A stretch of DNA of 64,000 nucleotides. Origin: Xenorhabdus yunnanensis (GTDB lineage: Bacteria > Pseudomonadota > Gammaproteobacteria > Enterobacterales > Enterobacteriaceae). A model generated the notes under the pieces. The model was not told the origin of the DNA and did no database searches. It was given only the letters and a program-made list of their open reading frames with translations. Each line of letters opens with the position of its first letter. Position 1 is the first letter of the stretch. Made by a program: the position numbers and the translations under genes. The DNA lies in NCBI RefSeq assembly GCF_028598805.1, contig NZ_JAQRFI010000025.1:1-64000 (forward strand). The letters are read 5' to 3'. Below are positions 27,287 to 37,644 of the stretch, in pieces.

Positions 27287-30001
27287 ATGGTGCAAAACGA
27301 GCCAAAACGCCCCGACCCTGATGACTTACTGATACTGGCAAACAAAAAACCACGTGGCAAACTAAAAATATTTTTCGGGGCTTGTGCGGGTGTCGGTAAA
27401 ACTTACGCCATGCTGCAAGAAGCTCAGCGGTTGCTGGCACAAGGGTTAGATGTCATTGTCGGCGTTGTTGAAACCCATGATCGACAAGAAACCGCAGCCC
27501 TACTGAAAGGCTTGCCCCAATTACCAACAAAATATTTCCGCTATCATCAACGCAGGACAGCGGCATTTGATATTGATGCTGCCCTTGCCCGCCATCCGGC
27601 TATTATTCTGATGGACGAACTGGCATTCAGTAACCCTGAAGGTTGCCGCCATCCGAAACGTTGGCAAGATGTAGAAGAATTACTGGAAGCCGGCATTGAT
27701 GTACTGACTACCATCAATGTGCAGCATTTGGAAAGTTTGAATGATGTTGTCGGTGGTATTACCGGTATTCGTGTTCGGGAAACCATTCCCGACCATATAT
27801 TTGATCAGGCCGATGATGTCGTTCTGGTTGATTTGCCTCCTGATGATCTGCGTCAGCGGCTCAATGATGGCAAGGTTTATATTTCAAGTCAGGCCGAGCG
27901 TGTCATTGAACATTTTTTTCGCAAAGGAAATCTGATTGCCCTGCGTGAATTGGCACTACGTTGCACGGCAGATCGCGTAGATGAGCAAATGCGCGCTTTT
28001 CGTGATACCCGGGGAAAAGAACCCGTATGGCATACGCGAGAAAATTTGTTGCTGTGTATTGGCTATAATGCAGGCAATGAAAAACTGATTCGGAAAGCCG
28101 CTCGCTTGGCAGCAAAGCTCAATTGCATCTGGCATGCTGTTTATGTTGAAACTCCCAAACTACACCAATTGCCAGAAAGCAAACGACGTACTATTTTGCA
28201 AGCCTTGAAACTGGCCCAAGATTTGGGGGCTGAAACCGCAACACTCTCTGACTCTTATGAAGAAAACGCAATCCTGCACTATGCCAGAGAACATAATTTA
28301 GGGAAAATCCTTATCGGCCGCTATTACAACTCCCATTCAAATTTCTTTGGCTTTAAATGGCGCAGTGATTTTTCAGAACGACTGGGAAAACTCGGCCCTG
28401 ATTTAGATCTGATTATTGTTGCGTTAGAAGATAAAAAACGCGGGGACAAAGAGCCAAAAGATAACCGAACATTCTATGACAAATGGCGAGTCCCGACTCA
28501 GGGCTTTTTGATGGCAATAGTACTCTGTGCCCTCATTACTCTTTTTTCCCGGGCTTTTTTACTAACTCTTGATAAAGCCAACTTAGTGACACTCTACATG
28601 CTTGGCGTTGTCATCATCGCCCTGTTTTATGGTCGTTGGCCATCCGTCTTTGCTGCTTTCATCAATGTCATTAGTTTCGACATTTTCTTTGTCCAGCCAC
28701 ACTGGTCATTGGCAGTCAAAGATATGCAATATTTGCTTACACTGACTGTAATGCTGATTGTCGGGGCTGTTGTCGGAAACCTCACCGCAGGCATACGCTA
28801 TCAAGCCAGAGTAGCCCGTTATCGCGAACAGCGCACACGACACCTATATGAAATAACTCGCAAATTGAGCAAGGCCCTGAACGAAGAAGACGTAGCCCGT
28901 ATCAGCTATCACTTTCTATCCAATAGTTTTCAGGCAAAAACGGGGTTACTGCTGCCAGATAGTGACCATCATTTATATCAAGTGAAATCCAGCAATGGTG
29001 GTCAAATGCAAATTGACGAAGCGATTGCCAAATGGTGTTTTGATAAAAAACAACCTGCTGGGGCAGGCACTGACACATTACCGGGAGTACCTTACCAATT
29101 ATTGCCGATCGCCACACCCTCGCAGGTCTTTGCCGTTCTTGCCATTGAATCTCCTAACCCGCGCCAATTATTGATACCGGAACAACAACGGTTATTACAA
29201 ACTTTCACAGGTCTTATCGCCAACGCACTAGAGCGGTTACACCTTGCCCGCAGAGCAGAATCCGCCAAACTGGAAACCGAGCGGGAGCAATTGCGTAATT
29301 CATTGTTGGCAGCTCTATCCCACGATTTACGCACTCCGTTGACCGTACTATTCGGGCAGTCAGAAATACTGATGTTGGATTTATCCGCAGAAAATTCGCC
29401 ACATATACAAAAAGTTAACCAAATTCGCCAGCAAATCCTCAGTACTTCACGGCTGGTCAATAACCTGCTTGATATGGCACGGCTCCAATCAGGTGGCATT
29501 CAGCTCAATCTTGAATGGTCTTCACTAGAAGAAATTGTCGGCAGTGCCTTGCGTTCTCTGGAATATACCCTCAATCGCTACACAGTAGAGCTTTCCTTGC
29601 CCAACGATTTATTACTACATTGTGATGCCGCCTTATTGGAACGTGTTTTTCTCAATCTGCTGGAAAACGCCATTAAATACACCAATGAACAGACTTCCTT
29701 GGGCATACAAGCCACCATCGAGAAAAAAACCGATCAAAAACAGGTGCATATTGAAGTCTGGGATACGGGAACAGGAATACCATCAGGGCAAGAAAAACTT
29801 ATTTTTGATAAATTCTCCCGCGCCAGCAAAGAATCCGCCATACCCGGTGTCGGGCTAGGATTGGCGATCTGCCGATCCATTATTGAAATCCACGGTGGAA
29901 AGATATGGGCGGCTAACAATAAAAAAGGTGGAGCTAGTTTTCATTTTCTTCTACCGTTGGAAAATCCACCAAAAATTGAAAATGCTCTCGAGGATATGTG
30001 A
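27287..30001 (+). CDS. kdpD: Osmosensitive K+ sensor histidine kinase KdpD
   Basis: 904 residues. The N-terminal KdpD domain has Walker A GACAGVGKTYAML and Walker B IILMDELA, followed by a UspA-like domain, four clustered membrane segments (about residues 405-505) and a GAF-like region. The HisKA domain carries His679 in ALSHDLRTPLTVL, and the ATPase domain has LLENAIKY, WDTGTGIP and GVGLGLAI. It senses low K+ or osmotic stress and phosphorylates KdpE. The stop overlaps the kdpE start (GTGA). Confidence 0.97.
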   Translation: MVQNEPKRPDPDDLLILANKKPRGKLKIFFGACAGVGKTYAMLQEAQRLLAQGLDVIVGVVETHDRQETAALLKGLPQLPTKYFRYHQRRTAAFDIDAALARHPAIILMDELAFSNPEGCRHPKRWQDVEELLEAGIDVLTTINVQHLESLNDVVGGITGIRVRETIPDHIFDQADDVVLVDLPPDDLRQRLNDGKVYISSQAERVIEHFFRKGNLIALRELALRCTADRVDEQMRAFRDTRGKEPVWHTRENLLLCIGYNAGNEKLIRKAARLAAKLNCIWHAVYVETPKLHQLPESKRRTILQALKLAQDLGAETATLSDSYEENAILHYAREHNLGKILIGRYYNSHSNFFGFKWRSDFSERLGKLGPDLDLIIVALEDKKRGDKEPKDNRTFYDKWRVPTQGFLMAIVLCALITLFSRAFLLTLDKANLVTLYMLGVVIIALFYGRWPSVFAAFINVISFDIFFVQPHWSLAVKDMQYLLTLTVMLIVGAVVGNLTAGIRYQARVARYREQRTRHLYEITRKLSKALNEEDVARISYHFLSNSFQAKTGLLLPDSDHHLYQVKSSNGGQMQIDEAIAKWCFDKKQPAGAGTDTLPGVPYQLLPIATPSQVFAVLAIESPNPRQLLIPEQQRLLQTFTGLIANALERLHLARRAESAKLETEREQLRNSLLAALSHDLRTPLTVLFGQSEILMLDLSAENSPHIQKVNQIRQQILSTSRLVNNLLDMARLQSGGIQLNLEWSSLEEIVGSALRSLEYTLNRYTVELSLPNDLLLHCDAALLERVFLNLLENAIKYTNEQTSLGIQATIEKKTDQKQVHIEVWDTGTGIPSGQEKLIFDKFSRASKESAIPGVGLGLAICRSIIEIHGGKIWAANNKKGGASFHFLLPLENPPKIENALEDM

Positions 30002-30741
30002 GTACCACTAACGTGAATACAGCTAATATCAGTACGATCAAAAACAGTAAAATCTTAATTATTGAAGATGAAAAAGAGATCCGACGTTTTGTTCGGCTGG
30101 CATTAGAAGGTGAAAATTGGCAGATTTTTGAATGTGATACATTAAAACGAGGTTTAATTGAAGCCGCAACCCGCAAACCTGATTTATTGATCCTTGATCT
30201 GGGATTACCCGATGGTAACGGAATTGATTTAATCCAAGATATTCGCCAGTGGAGCGATATCCCAATCATCGTACTTTCAGCCCGTGACAGCGAACAAGAT
30301 AAAGTCACGGCATTGGATTACGGTGCTGACGATTATCTCAGCAAACCTTTTGGCATCAACGAACTGATCGCCAGAGTTCGTGTTGCACTACGCCGCTCAT
30401 CCAAAGCCAATCAATCTGATCCCGTGATACATTTTTCAGATATCCAAGTAGATTTGGTCAATCGTCGGGTTTTGAAAGGTCACAATGAGCTTCATTTAAC
30501 GCCAGTTCATTTAACACCAATAGAGTACCGCCTATTGACTGAATTGCTCGCTAACCGTGGCAAGGTACTGACTCAACGCTATTTGCTCAACTATGTCTGG
30601 GGGCCAAATTACGTCGAACATAACCATTATCTGAGGATTTATATGGGACATCTGCGACAAAAACTAGAAACCGATCCCGCTCGTCCTAAGCATTTACTGA
30701 CAGAAACAGGAATCGGTTATCGGTTTATGCCTGACGAGTGA
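29998..30741 (+). CDS. kdpE: KDP operon response regulator KdpE
   Basis: 247 residues, OmpR/PhoB class. The receiver domain has Asp67 as phosphorylation site in LLILDLGLPDGNG, with acidic pocket IIEDEKE and Lys in YLSKPFG. The winged-helix domain ends the protein (VWGPNYVEHNHYLRIYMGHLRQKLE, GIGYRFMPDE). GTG 29998 is the coupled start; GTG 30013 is a less likely alternative. It binds the site at 22648-22664. Confidence 0.95.
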   Translation: MSTTNVNTANISTIKNSKILIIEDEKEIRRFVRLALEGENWQIFECDTLKRGLIEAATRKPDLLILDLGLPDGNGIDLIQDIRQWSDIPIIVLSARDSEQDKVTALDYGADDYLSKPFGINELIARVRVALRRSSKANQSDPVIHFSDIQVDLVNRRVLKGHNELHLTPVHLTPIEYRLLTELLANRGKVLTQRYLLNYVWGPNYVEHNHYLRIYMGHLRQKLETDPARPKHLLTETGIGYRFMPDE

Positions 30742-30773
30742 ATAAAATATTCAAGCTCAGGATGATCAAACAA

Positions 30774-30809
30774 TTTGCCTGATTGCGTTATTTCCTGCGA
30801 ACAGGCAAA
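30774..30809. terminator. Possible terminator between kdpE and the pullulanase gene
   Basis: TTTGCCTG (30774-30781) and CAGGCAAA (30802-30809) form an 8-bp stem with a 20-nt loop spanning the convergent 3' ends, partly inside the pullulanase C-terminal codons. U-runs are short, so confidence is moderate. Confidence 0.45.
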
Positions 30810-33754
30810 CCTGTTCCACGAATCCCTTCTTGTGGCAGAACCAATATGGCTGCCGACCATGCAGGCATTATTACCTCGCCATTTTCTATTATTCTCACCC
30901 CCGCTGCCAAAGATGCCTTACCCAATTCACGTTGAATATCATTTAATTTCAACCCGTTGATATTAAGATCTTTGACAGTCACAGACCAAGGTGCGGCATT
31001 AATAGCGACGACCAAGCCATCAAACCGCCAATCACGATCACTCTGGGTCATATTGCCATCATCAATCGTCATTATCAGTAAACCCATTTGCTGGTGAGGG
31101 CCAATATTGACAAAATCGACACGTTGCCTGATAGCAGCACCATCACCAAGAGTCATCAATGGTGAAAATTGACGTAACCGCAATAGCTCCTGATAAAATG
31201 CCATCATCTGTAATAATTCATTTTGGCCTGGTTTTTTAACCTGATTCTTCACCCGATGGATCAATGGGTAATTCTTGCCATCATTTCTGTATTCGGGTAG
31301 CCCTACATCATAATTATTGTCTTTATAGCCATAGCTAACACGATTAAACCAATCACCAGCGTCATAGGAATCGCGGGTAAAGGATTTTGAACGCAATAAT
31401 TCTGAACCCTGTTGATCGAAAGCCAAGCTTTGTCCAAGAAATACCGTAGCAAGAGAGATTGCCTGCATACGAACCCTCATCATCAGGCTCGCTTCATGGG
31501 CAGCTTTATAGCTGATAATGTCCCACAATGTTTGATTATCGTGCTTGGATACATAATTCAGCACCTCAACCGGATCTGACGCATAACCCGCAGCAGCCCC
31601 CTTGTAATCAATTTCTCTGCCTGTTTTCACTGCCCCATCTTTATCGATCATGACAAAATCAGCCAAATTGCCAGCCATGCCAATACGTACCAAATCCCAC
31701 AAATGACGAACGTTATCCGCATCTAACCTGGAAATTTCATTAGGCAATATTTCAGCACCATTGCCTACTCCCTGATTACTACGAATACTATCGGCTATAT
31801 CAAATGGCCCACCGCCACGTACCGCATCCCGTAGCCTGTCAGAGAACGTACCAATGCCTGTTCCCTTAAGATTGAGCTGAGAAGCGGTTTCGAATCGATC
31901 ATCCTGCCCGGAATTCCATCCCTCTCCGAAAAAGTAGATCGATGGGTTAATGGCCCGTACTTTTTCCAGTGCCGACAGAATTTGTGCTTTAGGGTGATAA
32001 CCCATTAAATCGAACCGAAACGCATCTATCTTATAATCTTTAACCCACGTCACTAGTGAATCTTCGATCAATTTGGCAAACATGCGACGTTCCGGCGCAG
32101 TGTCAGAACAACAGGTATTATTTTCAACCTTGCCTGTTATTTCATCCAGACGATGGTAATACCAAGGCACGATCTTATCCAATACCGATGTCCTAGATAT
32201 CGGGCCTGCCGCATCAGTATGGTTATAGGCAACATCCATGATCACATTCATGCCCAATTGCTGCTTGATAGCCTGTACCATGGCACGAAACTCTTTTATA
32301 CGACCGGAACCTTCCGGATTAGTGGCATAAGAGCCTTCTGGCACTGAATAGTGAAATGGATCGTAACCCCAGTTATAGGAATCCGTTTTTGCCACTATTG
32401 TATTTAGTTCTTGCACCTGCGGATTATTGATATTGTCATCACGTTGCAAGTGTTGCAAAACCTCCAGCACGGTCAATGAACTATGGCAATAATCGGCAAA
32501 ACGACTATTCTTCACCATCGGATTGATTTGACACAGGCGACTAAAAGGGTGTTCAAGATCAGCCACCTGCTGGCTAAATTCGTTAACAGAAGCAATATCA
32601 AATACAGGCAGCAACTCCATATGAGTCATTCCCGCCTGACTCAACGCCTCAAGATGCTTGAACATATCGCTGTTATTGTCAGTCAGCGCCAGATACTTAC
32701 CCCGCCAAACTTCTGGTATCGTACTGTCTGCAACGGAAAGATCACGGATATGCGTTTCATAGATAGTCATACGTGCAATATCCGTCGGTGTATTTTGTGA
32801 GTGCGGGGCTGACAGGTGATCCCAGTTTTGGGGCTTCAGGGATTCATCATCCAGATTAACGACCTGACTATATTCCGAATTAGTAGACAGGCTATAAGAA
32901 TAGGGATCAGTAACCTCATAGCGTTCCACATTACGAAATTGCGGGTGGTAAACCTGCAAATCATAGCGGTAATAAGCGCCAATCAATTCCTTACCGCCTT
33001 GCCATGACCAAGAACCACTCGCTGCGTCACGTTTCATTGTGTGATTGGCGATAACCTGTTTATTTTGATTATAAATAACCAGACTAACCTTTTGTGCCGT
33101 GGGTGCCCACAACCTGAAAATCACGCCCTTATTACCTATCCGCGCCCCATATTCCAATTTATCAGCCGCATCAGAGAAACGATCATCCAGCACACCAGCC
33201 GTCTGTACTTGGGTTGCCGATAGGAACAAACCTTGCTTATTGGCCGACAAAATCACCAAATCTCCGGTCAGCAGTCGATCAATATCCACATTTTCAGGCA
33301 AACGGAAAGCCGGCCACTTTGCCAGATGAGGGAACTTTTTTGCTGTTTCCTGACTTAAAATCGTCGGTGTGAGTGTCAAATAGCTATCAGTAAAATAGCC
33401 TTGGTCATTGGCCTCTACCTTATTATTTTGGTTGTAATATAGACGAACAATAAATTTACCTTCACCACCTGACCATGTTTTATTGTCTGACCACGTTTTA
33501 TTGTCTGACCACAATAACGTCTGTCTATCAACCCAGTGCGCGGAAGCTTGAGAAATTACGGGTTCAAAATCAGCAATTCCTGTACGGTGGAGATAGATGT
33601 GTTGACTATCTGATACCTGATCCAAGCTATGTACCATCACTTTCTCCTGATTTTTCAACAAGTCAGTTTTATTTGGAACGCAATGTGTAAGTAATGAAAT
33701 CAATAACCCGCAGCCTAAAATAAGGTAAATCTTTCTCCAAAAGTCAGATTTCAT
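30788..33754 (-). CDS. Pullulanase-type alpha-1,6-glucosidase, probable exported protein
   Basis: 988 residues from ATG 33754 (RBS AAAGGG). The TTG-initiated extension of two codons is not needed. A signal sequence (DFWRKIYLILGCGLLISLLTHC) suggests export. Cys at its end could be a lipoprotein cysteine, but His at -1 is unusual for a lipobox. N-terminal carbohydrate-binding-like domains precede the GH13_13 catalytic part. Its conserved regions are DVAYNHTD, DAFRFDLMGYH (nucleophile Asp, near residue 580), FFGEGWNSG (acid Glu, near 608) and YVSKHDNQTLWD (near 737). It debranches pullulan or glycogen-type glucans. In E. coli pgm is neighboured by potE/speF rather than a pullulanase, so this is probably an insertion. 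Confidence 0.9.
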   Translation of the reverse strand: MKSDFWRKIYLILGCGLLISLLTHCVPNKTDLLKNQEKVMVHSLDQVSDSQHIYLHRTGIADFEPVISQASAHWVDRQTLLWSDNKTWSDNKTWSGGEGKFIVRLYYNQNNKVEANDQGYFTDSYLTLTPTILSQETAKKFPHLAKWPAFRLPENVDIDRLLTGDLVILSANKQGLFLSATQVQTAGVLDDRFSDAADKLEYGARIGNKGVIFRLWAPTAQKVSLVIYNQNKQVIANHTMKRDAASGSWSWQGGKELIGAYYRYDLQVYHPQFRNVERYEVTDPYSYSLSTNSEYSQVVNLDDESLKPQNWDHLSAPHSQNTPTDIARMTIYETHIRDLSVADSTIPEVWRGKYLALTDNNSDMFKHLEALSQAGMTHMELLPVFDIASVNEFSQQVADLEHPFSRLCQINPMVKNSRFADYCHSSLTVLEVLQHLQRDDNINNPQVQELNTIVAKTDSYNWGYDPFHYSVPEGSYATNPEGSGRIKEFRAMVQAIKQQLGMNVIMDVAYNHTDAAGPISRTSVLDKIVPWYYHRLDEITGKVENNTCCSDTAPERRMFAKLIEDSLVTWVKDYKIDAFRFDLMGYHPKAQILSALEKVRAINPSIYFFGEGWNSGQDDRFETASQLNLKGTGIGTFSDRLRDAVRGGGPFDIADSIRSNQGVGNGAEILPNEISRLDADNVRHLWDLVRIGMAGNLADFVMIDKDGAVKTGREIDYKGAAAGYASDPVEVLNYVSKHDNQTLWDIISYKAAHEASLMMRVRMQAISLATVFLGQSLAFDQQGSELLRSKSFTRDSYDAGDWFNRVSYGYKDNNYDVGLPEYRNDGKNYPLIHRVKNQVKKPGQNELLQMMAFYQELLRLRQFSPLMTLGDGAAIRQRVDFVNIGPHQQMGLLIMTIDDGNMTQSDRDWRFDGLVVAINAAPWSVTVKDLNINGLKLNDIQRELGKASLAAGVRIIENGEVIMPAWSAAILVLPQEGIRGTGLPVRRK
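33471..33512 (-). repeat. 18-bp tandem duplication inside the pullulanase gene
   Basis: Two copies of an 18-bp unit (33471-33488, 33489-33506; one base differs) plus six bases of a third. They encode Ser-Asp-Asn-Lys-Thr-Trp twice near residue 85-95, in frame. A recent slippage or duplication event. Confidence 0.9.
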
Positions 33755-34036
33755 AGTCAAACCCTTTTAATGAAAGATAACAGTAATCCTTTAACTTTTA
33801 ATAAAAATAAAAACAGTGATTAAATAGGGGAATAAGCATTCTTACCTCATCCTTTTACTAATAAAAATGGGGAGGAGAATAAAGGAGGAATTATTTTTTG
33901 ATGTATACCCTATAGATTTCAAGTTGTAGCACGGCAACAGGCTTCATCACTAGAATCATTATCAGAACCATAAAAACAAAAAAGTCGCAGCAATTGCTAC
34001 GACTTTTATTTTCCTAATCAGAAACAAAGGACTCAA
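33755..34036. other. pgm-pullulanase spacer with repeat copy A and pgm terminator
   Basis: 33903-33941 carries copy A of the dispersed element (TACCCTATAGATTTCAAG, then TTGTAGCACGGCAACAGG). 33978-34012 is the pgm terminator. The remainder is AT-rich and presumably holds the pullulanase promoter, which is not resolved. Confidence 0.55.
33978..34012 (-). terminator. Terminator of pgm
   Basis: AAAAGTCGCAGCAATTGCTACGACTTTT folds as a long stem with one mismatch around AATT and has T/A runs on both sides. It lies 25-60 nt after the pgm stop on the minus strand, so it is a strong bidirectional rho-independent terminator. Confidence 0.85.
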
Positions 34037-35677
34037 TTAACCAGCAGAAAATACCTGATTAACGATTTCCTGTGCTTCTTGCTCAATTTTTTCCCGATGC
34101 TCTGCACCGAGGAAACTTTCGCAATAGATTTTATAGGCCTCTTCCGTGCCAGAAGGGCGGGCGGCAAACCAGCCATTGTCACTCATCACTTTCAAGCCAC
34201 CAATGGAAGCGCCATTACCCGATGCGGTTGTCAGGCGAGCGGTAATCGGATCGCCTGCCAATACATCGGCCTTGACCATTTCTGGTGACAGTTTGGACAA
34301 CAATGCTTTTTGCTGATGAGTAGCCGGAGCCTGAATACGACTATAGCTTGGCGTGCCAAATCTGGCTGCCAGTTTGTCGTAACGTTGCTGTGGGTTCTCA
34401 CCGGTAATTGCAGTCATTTCAGCAGCCAACAAGCAAAGGATGATGCCATCTTTATCGGTTGACCACGGAGTGCCATCAAAACGCAGGAAAGATGCACCAG
34501 CACTTTCTTCTCCACCAAAGCCCAACTCACCTTTATACAATCCATCCACAAACCATTTAAAACCGACCGGAACTTCCACTAATTCACGTCCCAGATCAGC
34601 TACAACACGGTCAATCATAGCGCTGGAAACCAGTGTTTTACCCACGGCGATATTTTCAGGCCATTGAGGACGGTGACGGAATAGGTAATCCACAGCCGTT
34701 GCCAAATAATGGTTAGGATTCATCAAACCTATTGGTGTAATAATCCCATGACGGTCATAATCAGGATCATTGGCAAAGGCCAAATCAAATTTACCACGCA
34801 GCTCCAACAACCCCGCCATTGCCCAACGAGACGAACAATCCATGCGGATCACACCGTCATGATCCAGTGTCATAAAACGGAATGTCTGATCGATCTTATC
34901 ATTAACCAGTGTCAGATCGAGATTGTAATATTCCCCAATCCGCTGCCAGTAAGCAATCCCGGAACCGCCCAACGGATCGATACCAATTTTCAAACCGGCT
35001 TGCTGGATCGCTGCCATATCCACAACTTTACCCAGTGCAGTAACATAAGGATCAATCAAATCTTGCGGATGTAGACATTCACTTTTTAATGCCAGTTCAT
35101 AAGGCTGGCGCTTGATCCCGTTAAGATCGTTCGCCAGTAATTCATTGGCGCGTTGTTCAATAATTGCAGTCAGATCAGTATCGGCAGGCCCGCCGTTGGG
35201 GGGATTATATTTAATGCCGCCATCTTCTGGCGGATTGTGGGATGGCGTGATCACGATCCCATCTGCCAGACTTTTTCCCTGACAGTTGTGGCATAAGATG
35301 GCATGAGAAATGGCAGGAGTCGGGGTGAATCCATTCTTTTCCTGCACAATCACATCCACGCCATTTGCCGTTAATACCTCCAATACAGAGATAAATGCCG
35401 CTTCTGAAAGCGCATGGGTGTCTTTACCCACATAGCATGGCCCGGTAATCCCGTGTTGCGAACGAACTTCGACAATAGCCTGAGAAATAGCCAAAATATG
35501 CAATTCGTTGAAACTATTGCGTCCAGAACTACCACGATGACCAGAAGTGCCAAATTTGACTTTATGCGCTGGATTTTCAGGATGTGGTTGTAAGGTGTAA
35601 TACTGTGAAGTGAGTTGGGCAACATTAATTAAATCATGCTGCTGGGCGAGCTGCCCTGCTCTTGGATGAATTGCCAC
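34037..35677 (-). CDS. pgm: Phosphoglucomutase
   Basis: 546 residues from the GTG at 35677, which reads [23 protein letters not shown] and is preceded by AGGAG. This matches the E. coli protein start (MAIHNRAGQ) and length; the 20 codons upstream are not conserved. Signatures are [10 protein letters not shown], the phosphoserine loop [13 protein letters not shown], metal-binding DPDYDRHG, and [11 protein letters not shown] with the C-terminal [12 protein letters not shown] phosphate loop. It interconverts glucose 1- and 6-phosphate. Confidence 0.96.
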   Translation of the reverse strand: MAIHPRAGQLAQQHDLINVAQLTSQYYTLQPHPENPAHKVKFGTSGHRGSSGRNSFNELHILAISQAIVEVRSQHGITGPCYVGKDTHALSEAAFISVLEVLTANGVDVIVQEKNGFTPTPAISHAILCHNCQGKSLADGIVITPSHNPPEDGGIKYNPPNGGPADTDLTAIIEQRANELLANDLNGIKRQPYELALKSECLHPQDLIDPYVTALGKVVDMAAIQQAGLKIGIDPLGGSGIAYWQRIGEYYNLDLTLVNDKIDQTFRFMTLDHDGVIRMDCSSRWAMAGLLELRGKFDLAFANDPDYDRHGIITPIGLMNPNHYLATAVDYLFRHRPQWPENIAVGKTLVSSAMIDRVVADLGRELVEVPVGFKWFVDGLYKGELGFGGEESAGASFLRFDGTPWSTDKDGIILCLLAAEMTAITGENPQQRYDKLAARFGTPSYSRIQAPATHQQKALLSKLSPEMVKADVLAGDPITARLTTASGNGASIGGLKVMSDNGWFAARPSGTEEAYKIYCESFLGAEHREKIEQEAQEIVNQVFSAG

Positions 35678-35794
35678 TTTAGTATTTCTCCTGGGAGACT
35701 GCACTGGCGATAAGCCAGTACAGTATAAATAAGTCAAACGATTAGATTAGTAGGGTAACTAGCTGAATTTCGCTAACTTAAGAAGTTCATTAAA

Positions 35795-36328
35795 TTAAAT
35801 CGTGCCACACACTTTCTCAACCAAATTTGCCGGAAACTTCATATCTTGCATAACATGTTCAATCATGCTGCGTTTACGGTCAGTATTAGTATTGGTGATC
35901 ACCCAAAAAGGCGTACCGGGGATATGACGAGGCTTAGTTTGCTTGCCGCTGGCTAATAAAGTGTGTTCATCACCCGCGAAATAGGTACGGGTACGACCGT
36001 GCATCGCTTCTGTTGTTTTAGAAAAACTCTCGCTGTTCAGGCTATATAGTGTAGACAGGATCAGCATAAAGCGCTCAACAGCTTTTTTCTTTTCAGCGTA
36101 CTCATCAGAAAGCAATAATTCACGAATAACGCGGACAGCATCACGGGAACGAGCAACCGGAACTTTAACAACAGGTGCAGGATCGTTGGCAGACTCTGTA
36201 ATTTGTACTGGCTGCCCGGCGTCCAATTTCAATATGCGCCGTAAAATATCAGATGCACTTTCACCGATATGCAGAGTTTGGCTTGCAATAAAGCGGTAAA
36301 GGTCTTCATCAACTTCTATCGTTTTCAT
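35795..36328 (-). CDS. seqA: SeqA, negative modulator of replication initiation
   Basis: 177 residues. MKTIEVDEDLYRFIASQTLHIGESASDILRRIL is the N-terminal multimerisation domain. The C-terminal DNA-binding part has GRTRTYFAGDEHTLLASGKQTKPRHIPGTPFWVITNTNTDRKRSMIEHVM in consecutive blocks. It binds hemimethylated GATC sites, sequestering oriC. It lies upstream of pgm in the same direction, 117 nt apart, as in E. coli. Confidence 0.96.
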   Translation of the reverse strand: MKTIEVDEDLYRFIASQTLHIGESASDILRRILKLDAGQPVQITESANDPAPVVKVPVARSRDAVRVIRELLLSDEYAEKKKAVERFMLILSTLYSLNSESFSKTTEAMHGRTRTYFAGDEHTLLASGKQTKPRHIPGTPFWVITNTNTDRKRSMIEHVMQDMKFPANLVEKVCGTI

Positions 36329-36595
36329 TTCTATCCAGTACTGTTCTTAATGAAAAATTATCTTGGGATTATAAGATATAATACCAAAAAACAAAACAAT
36401 TAAACTTTCAACAACTTAAAGTGATTTTTTTAAATTGAGAATCATTAGAAAAGCGACTTCCCTCTAAAATAAATCAATCAGTTACAACTATTTTATCCCA
36501 TTTTCATCCCATTGAGTTTGTCACTGTTCACATGTCATGATATTAAACATATCAATATTAAACATTATATAAATGGTATTAAATTCAGGCAAATC

Positions 36596-37375
36596 ATGAA
36601 GTCAAATAGTCAATTAAATTATCATTTCCACACTCCGGAAAATCCACAATCTTCAACTCCTATTGTCTTGATTCATGGGCTTTTTGGAGATTTAAACAAT
36701 TTGGGAGTATTGGGGCGTGATTTACAACAACATTATCCGGTGATTCAAATTGATGTACGTAACCATGGTATTTCACCACGTATGGAAAACATGGATTACA
36801 GCAATATGGCGCAGGATGTCCTGATGCTCCTCAATGAGCTAAATATATCCAACGCCAATATTATCGGGCATTCAATGGGAGGCAAAATCGCCATGACCAT
36901 GACAGCCGTTGCACCAGAACGCATCGAAAAAATCGTGGTGATTGACATGGCTCCCGTTGCTTACCCAGTTCGCCGCCATGACAGCATTTTTGCAGCACTG
37001 AATAAAGTTACAGCAGCCGGTGTACAAACCCGACAAGCTGCAACAGATATTATGCACCAAGATATTCGGGAAGAAGGTGTTATTCAATTTTTACTGAAAT
37101 CGTTCCGCCAAGGGGAATGGAAATTCAACCTGCCCGTTTTGCAAAGTGAATACGAAAAAATTATCGGTTGGGAAACTATTCCTGCATGGAATAAACCTGC
37201 CCTGTTTATTCGTGGGGGAAATTCAGATTATATTATTGAAGAATATAGAGAAGATATTATCAGCCAATTCCCACAAGCAACAGCTTGGGTTGTAGCAGGT
37301 TGTGGTCATTGGGTTCACGCAGAAAAACCTGAAGCTGTACTCAGGGCAATTCATCGCTTTTTAGAAACAAAATAA
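36596..37375 (+). CDS. ybfF: YbfF, alpha/beta hydrolase esterase
   Basis: 259 residues from ATG 36596 (MKSNSQLNYHFHTPENP). The 28 codons open upstream are not conserved. Oxyanion region LIHGLFGDLNNLG, nucleophile elbow GHSMGGK, the acid in FIRGGNSDYI and His in GCGHWVHAEKP complete the hydrolase triad. An acyl-CoA/ester hydrolase of uncertain physiological substrate. Divergent from seqA, with 267 nt between them in which nothing else is recognised. In E. coli ybfE, fldA and fur follow; here an accessory island begins instead. Confidence 0.93.
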   Translation: MKSNSQLNYHFHTPENPQSSTPIVLIHGLFGDLNNLGVLGRDLQQHYPVIQIDVRNHGISPRMENMDYSNMAQDVLMLLNELNISNANIIGHSMGGKIAMTMTAVAPERIEKIVVIDMAPVAYPVRRHDSIFAALNKVTAAGVQTRQAATDIMHQDIREEGVIQFLLKSFRQGEWKFNLPVLQSEYEKIIGWETIPAWNKPALFIRGGNSDYIIEEYREDIISQFPQATAWVVAGCGHWVHAEKPEAVLRAIHRFLETK

Positions 37376-37381
37376 TTCTGC

Positions 37382-37408
37382 TATCAACCCACATTTAGTG
37401 GGTTGATA
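37382..37408 (+). terminator. Hairpin after ybfF
   Basis: TATCAACCCAC and GTGGGTTGATA form a perfect 11-bp stem around ATTTA directly after the ybfF stop. It is followed by A-rich rather than T-rich sequence, so termination is likely but not textbook. Confidence 0.55.
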
Positions 37409-37644
37409 AAAACAGGGCATACCCAATATTATTATCAAAAAATTAATTCCTCTTAAAAATAATCCCATCTTTATTTCTTATACTTAATCAAAATGCAAGG
37501 CCAATATAAAAATAATTATATCTAATTCATTACTGGCATCCTAATATATGCAAAGAAAAAATAATCAGTAAACATTACACTAATACTAAATAATATATTC
37601 CATCGACAAATAGAACATTTTGACTTTAATTAAGGAAAAAAATA

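Noticed and set aside
37413-37440. ATACCCAATA string as a fourth copy of the dispersed repeat
   Set aside because: Only ten bases agree and the ATTTCRAG core is missing.
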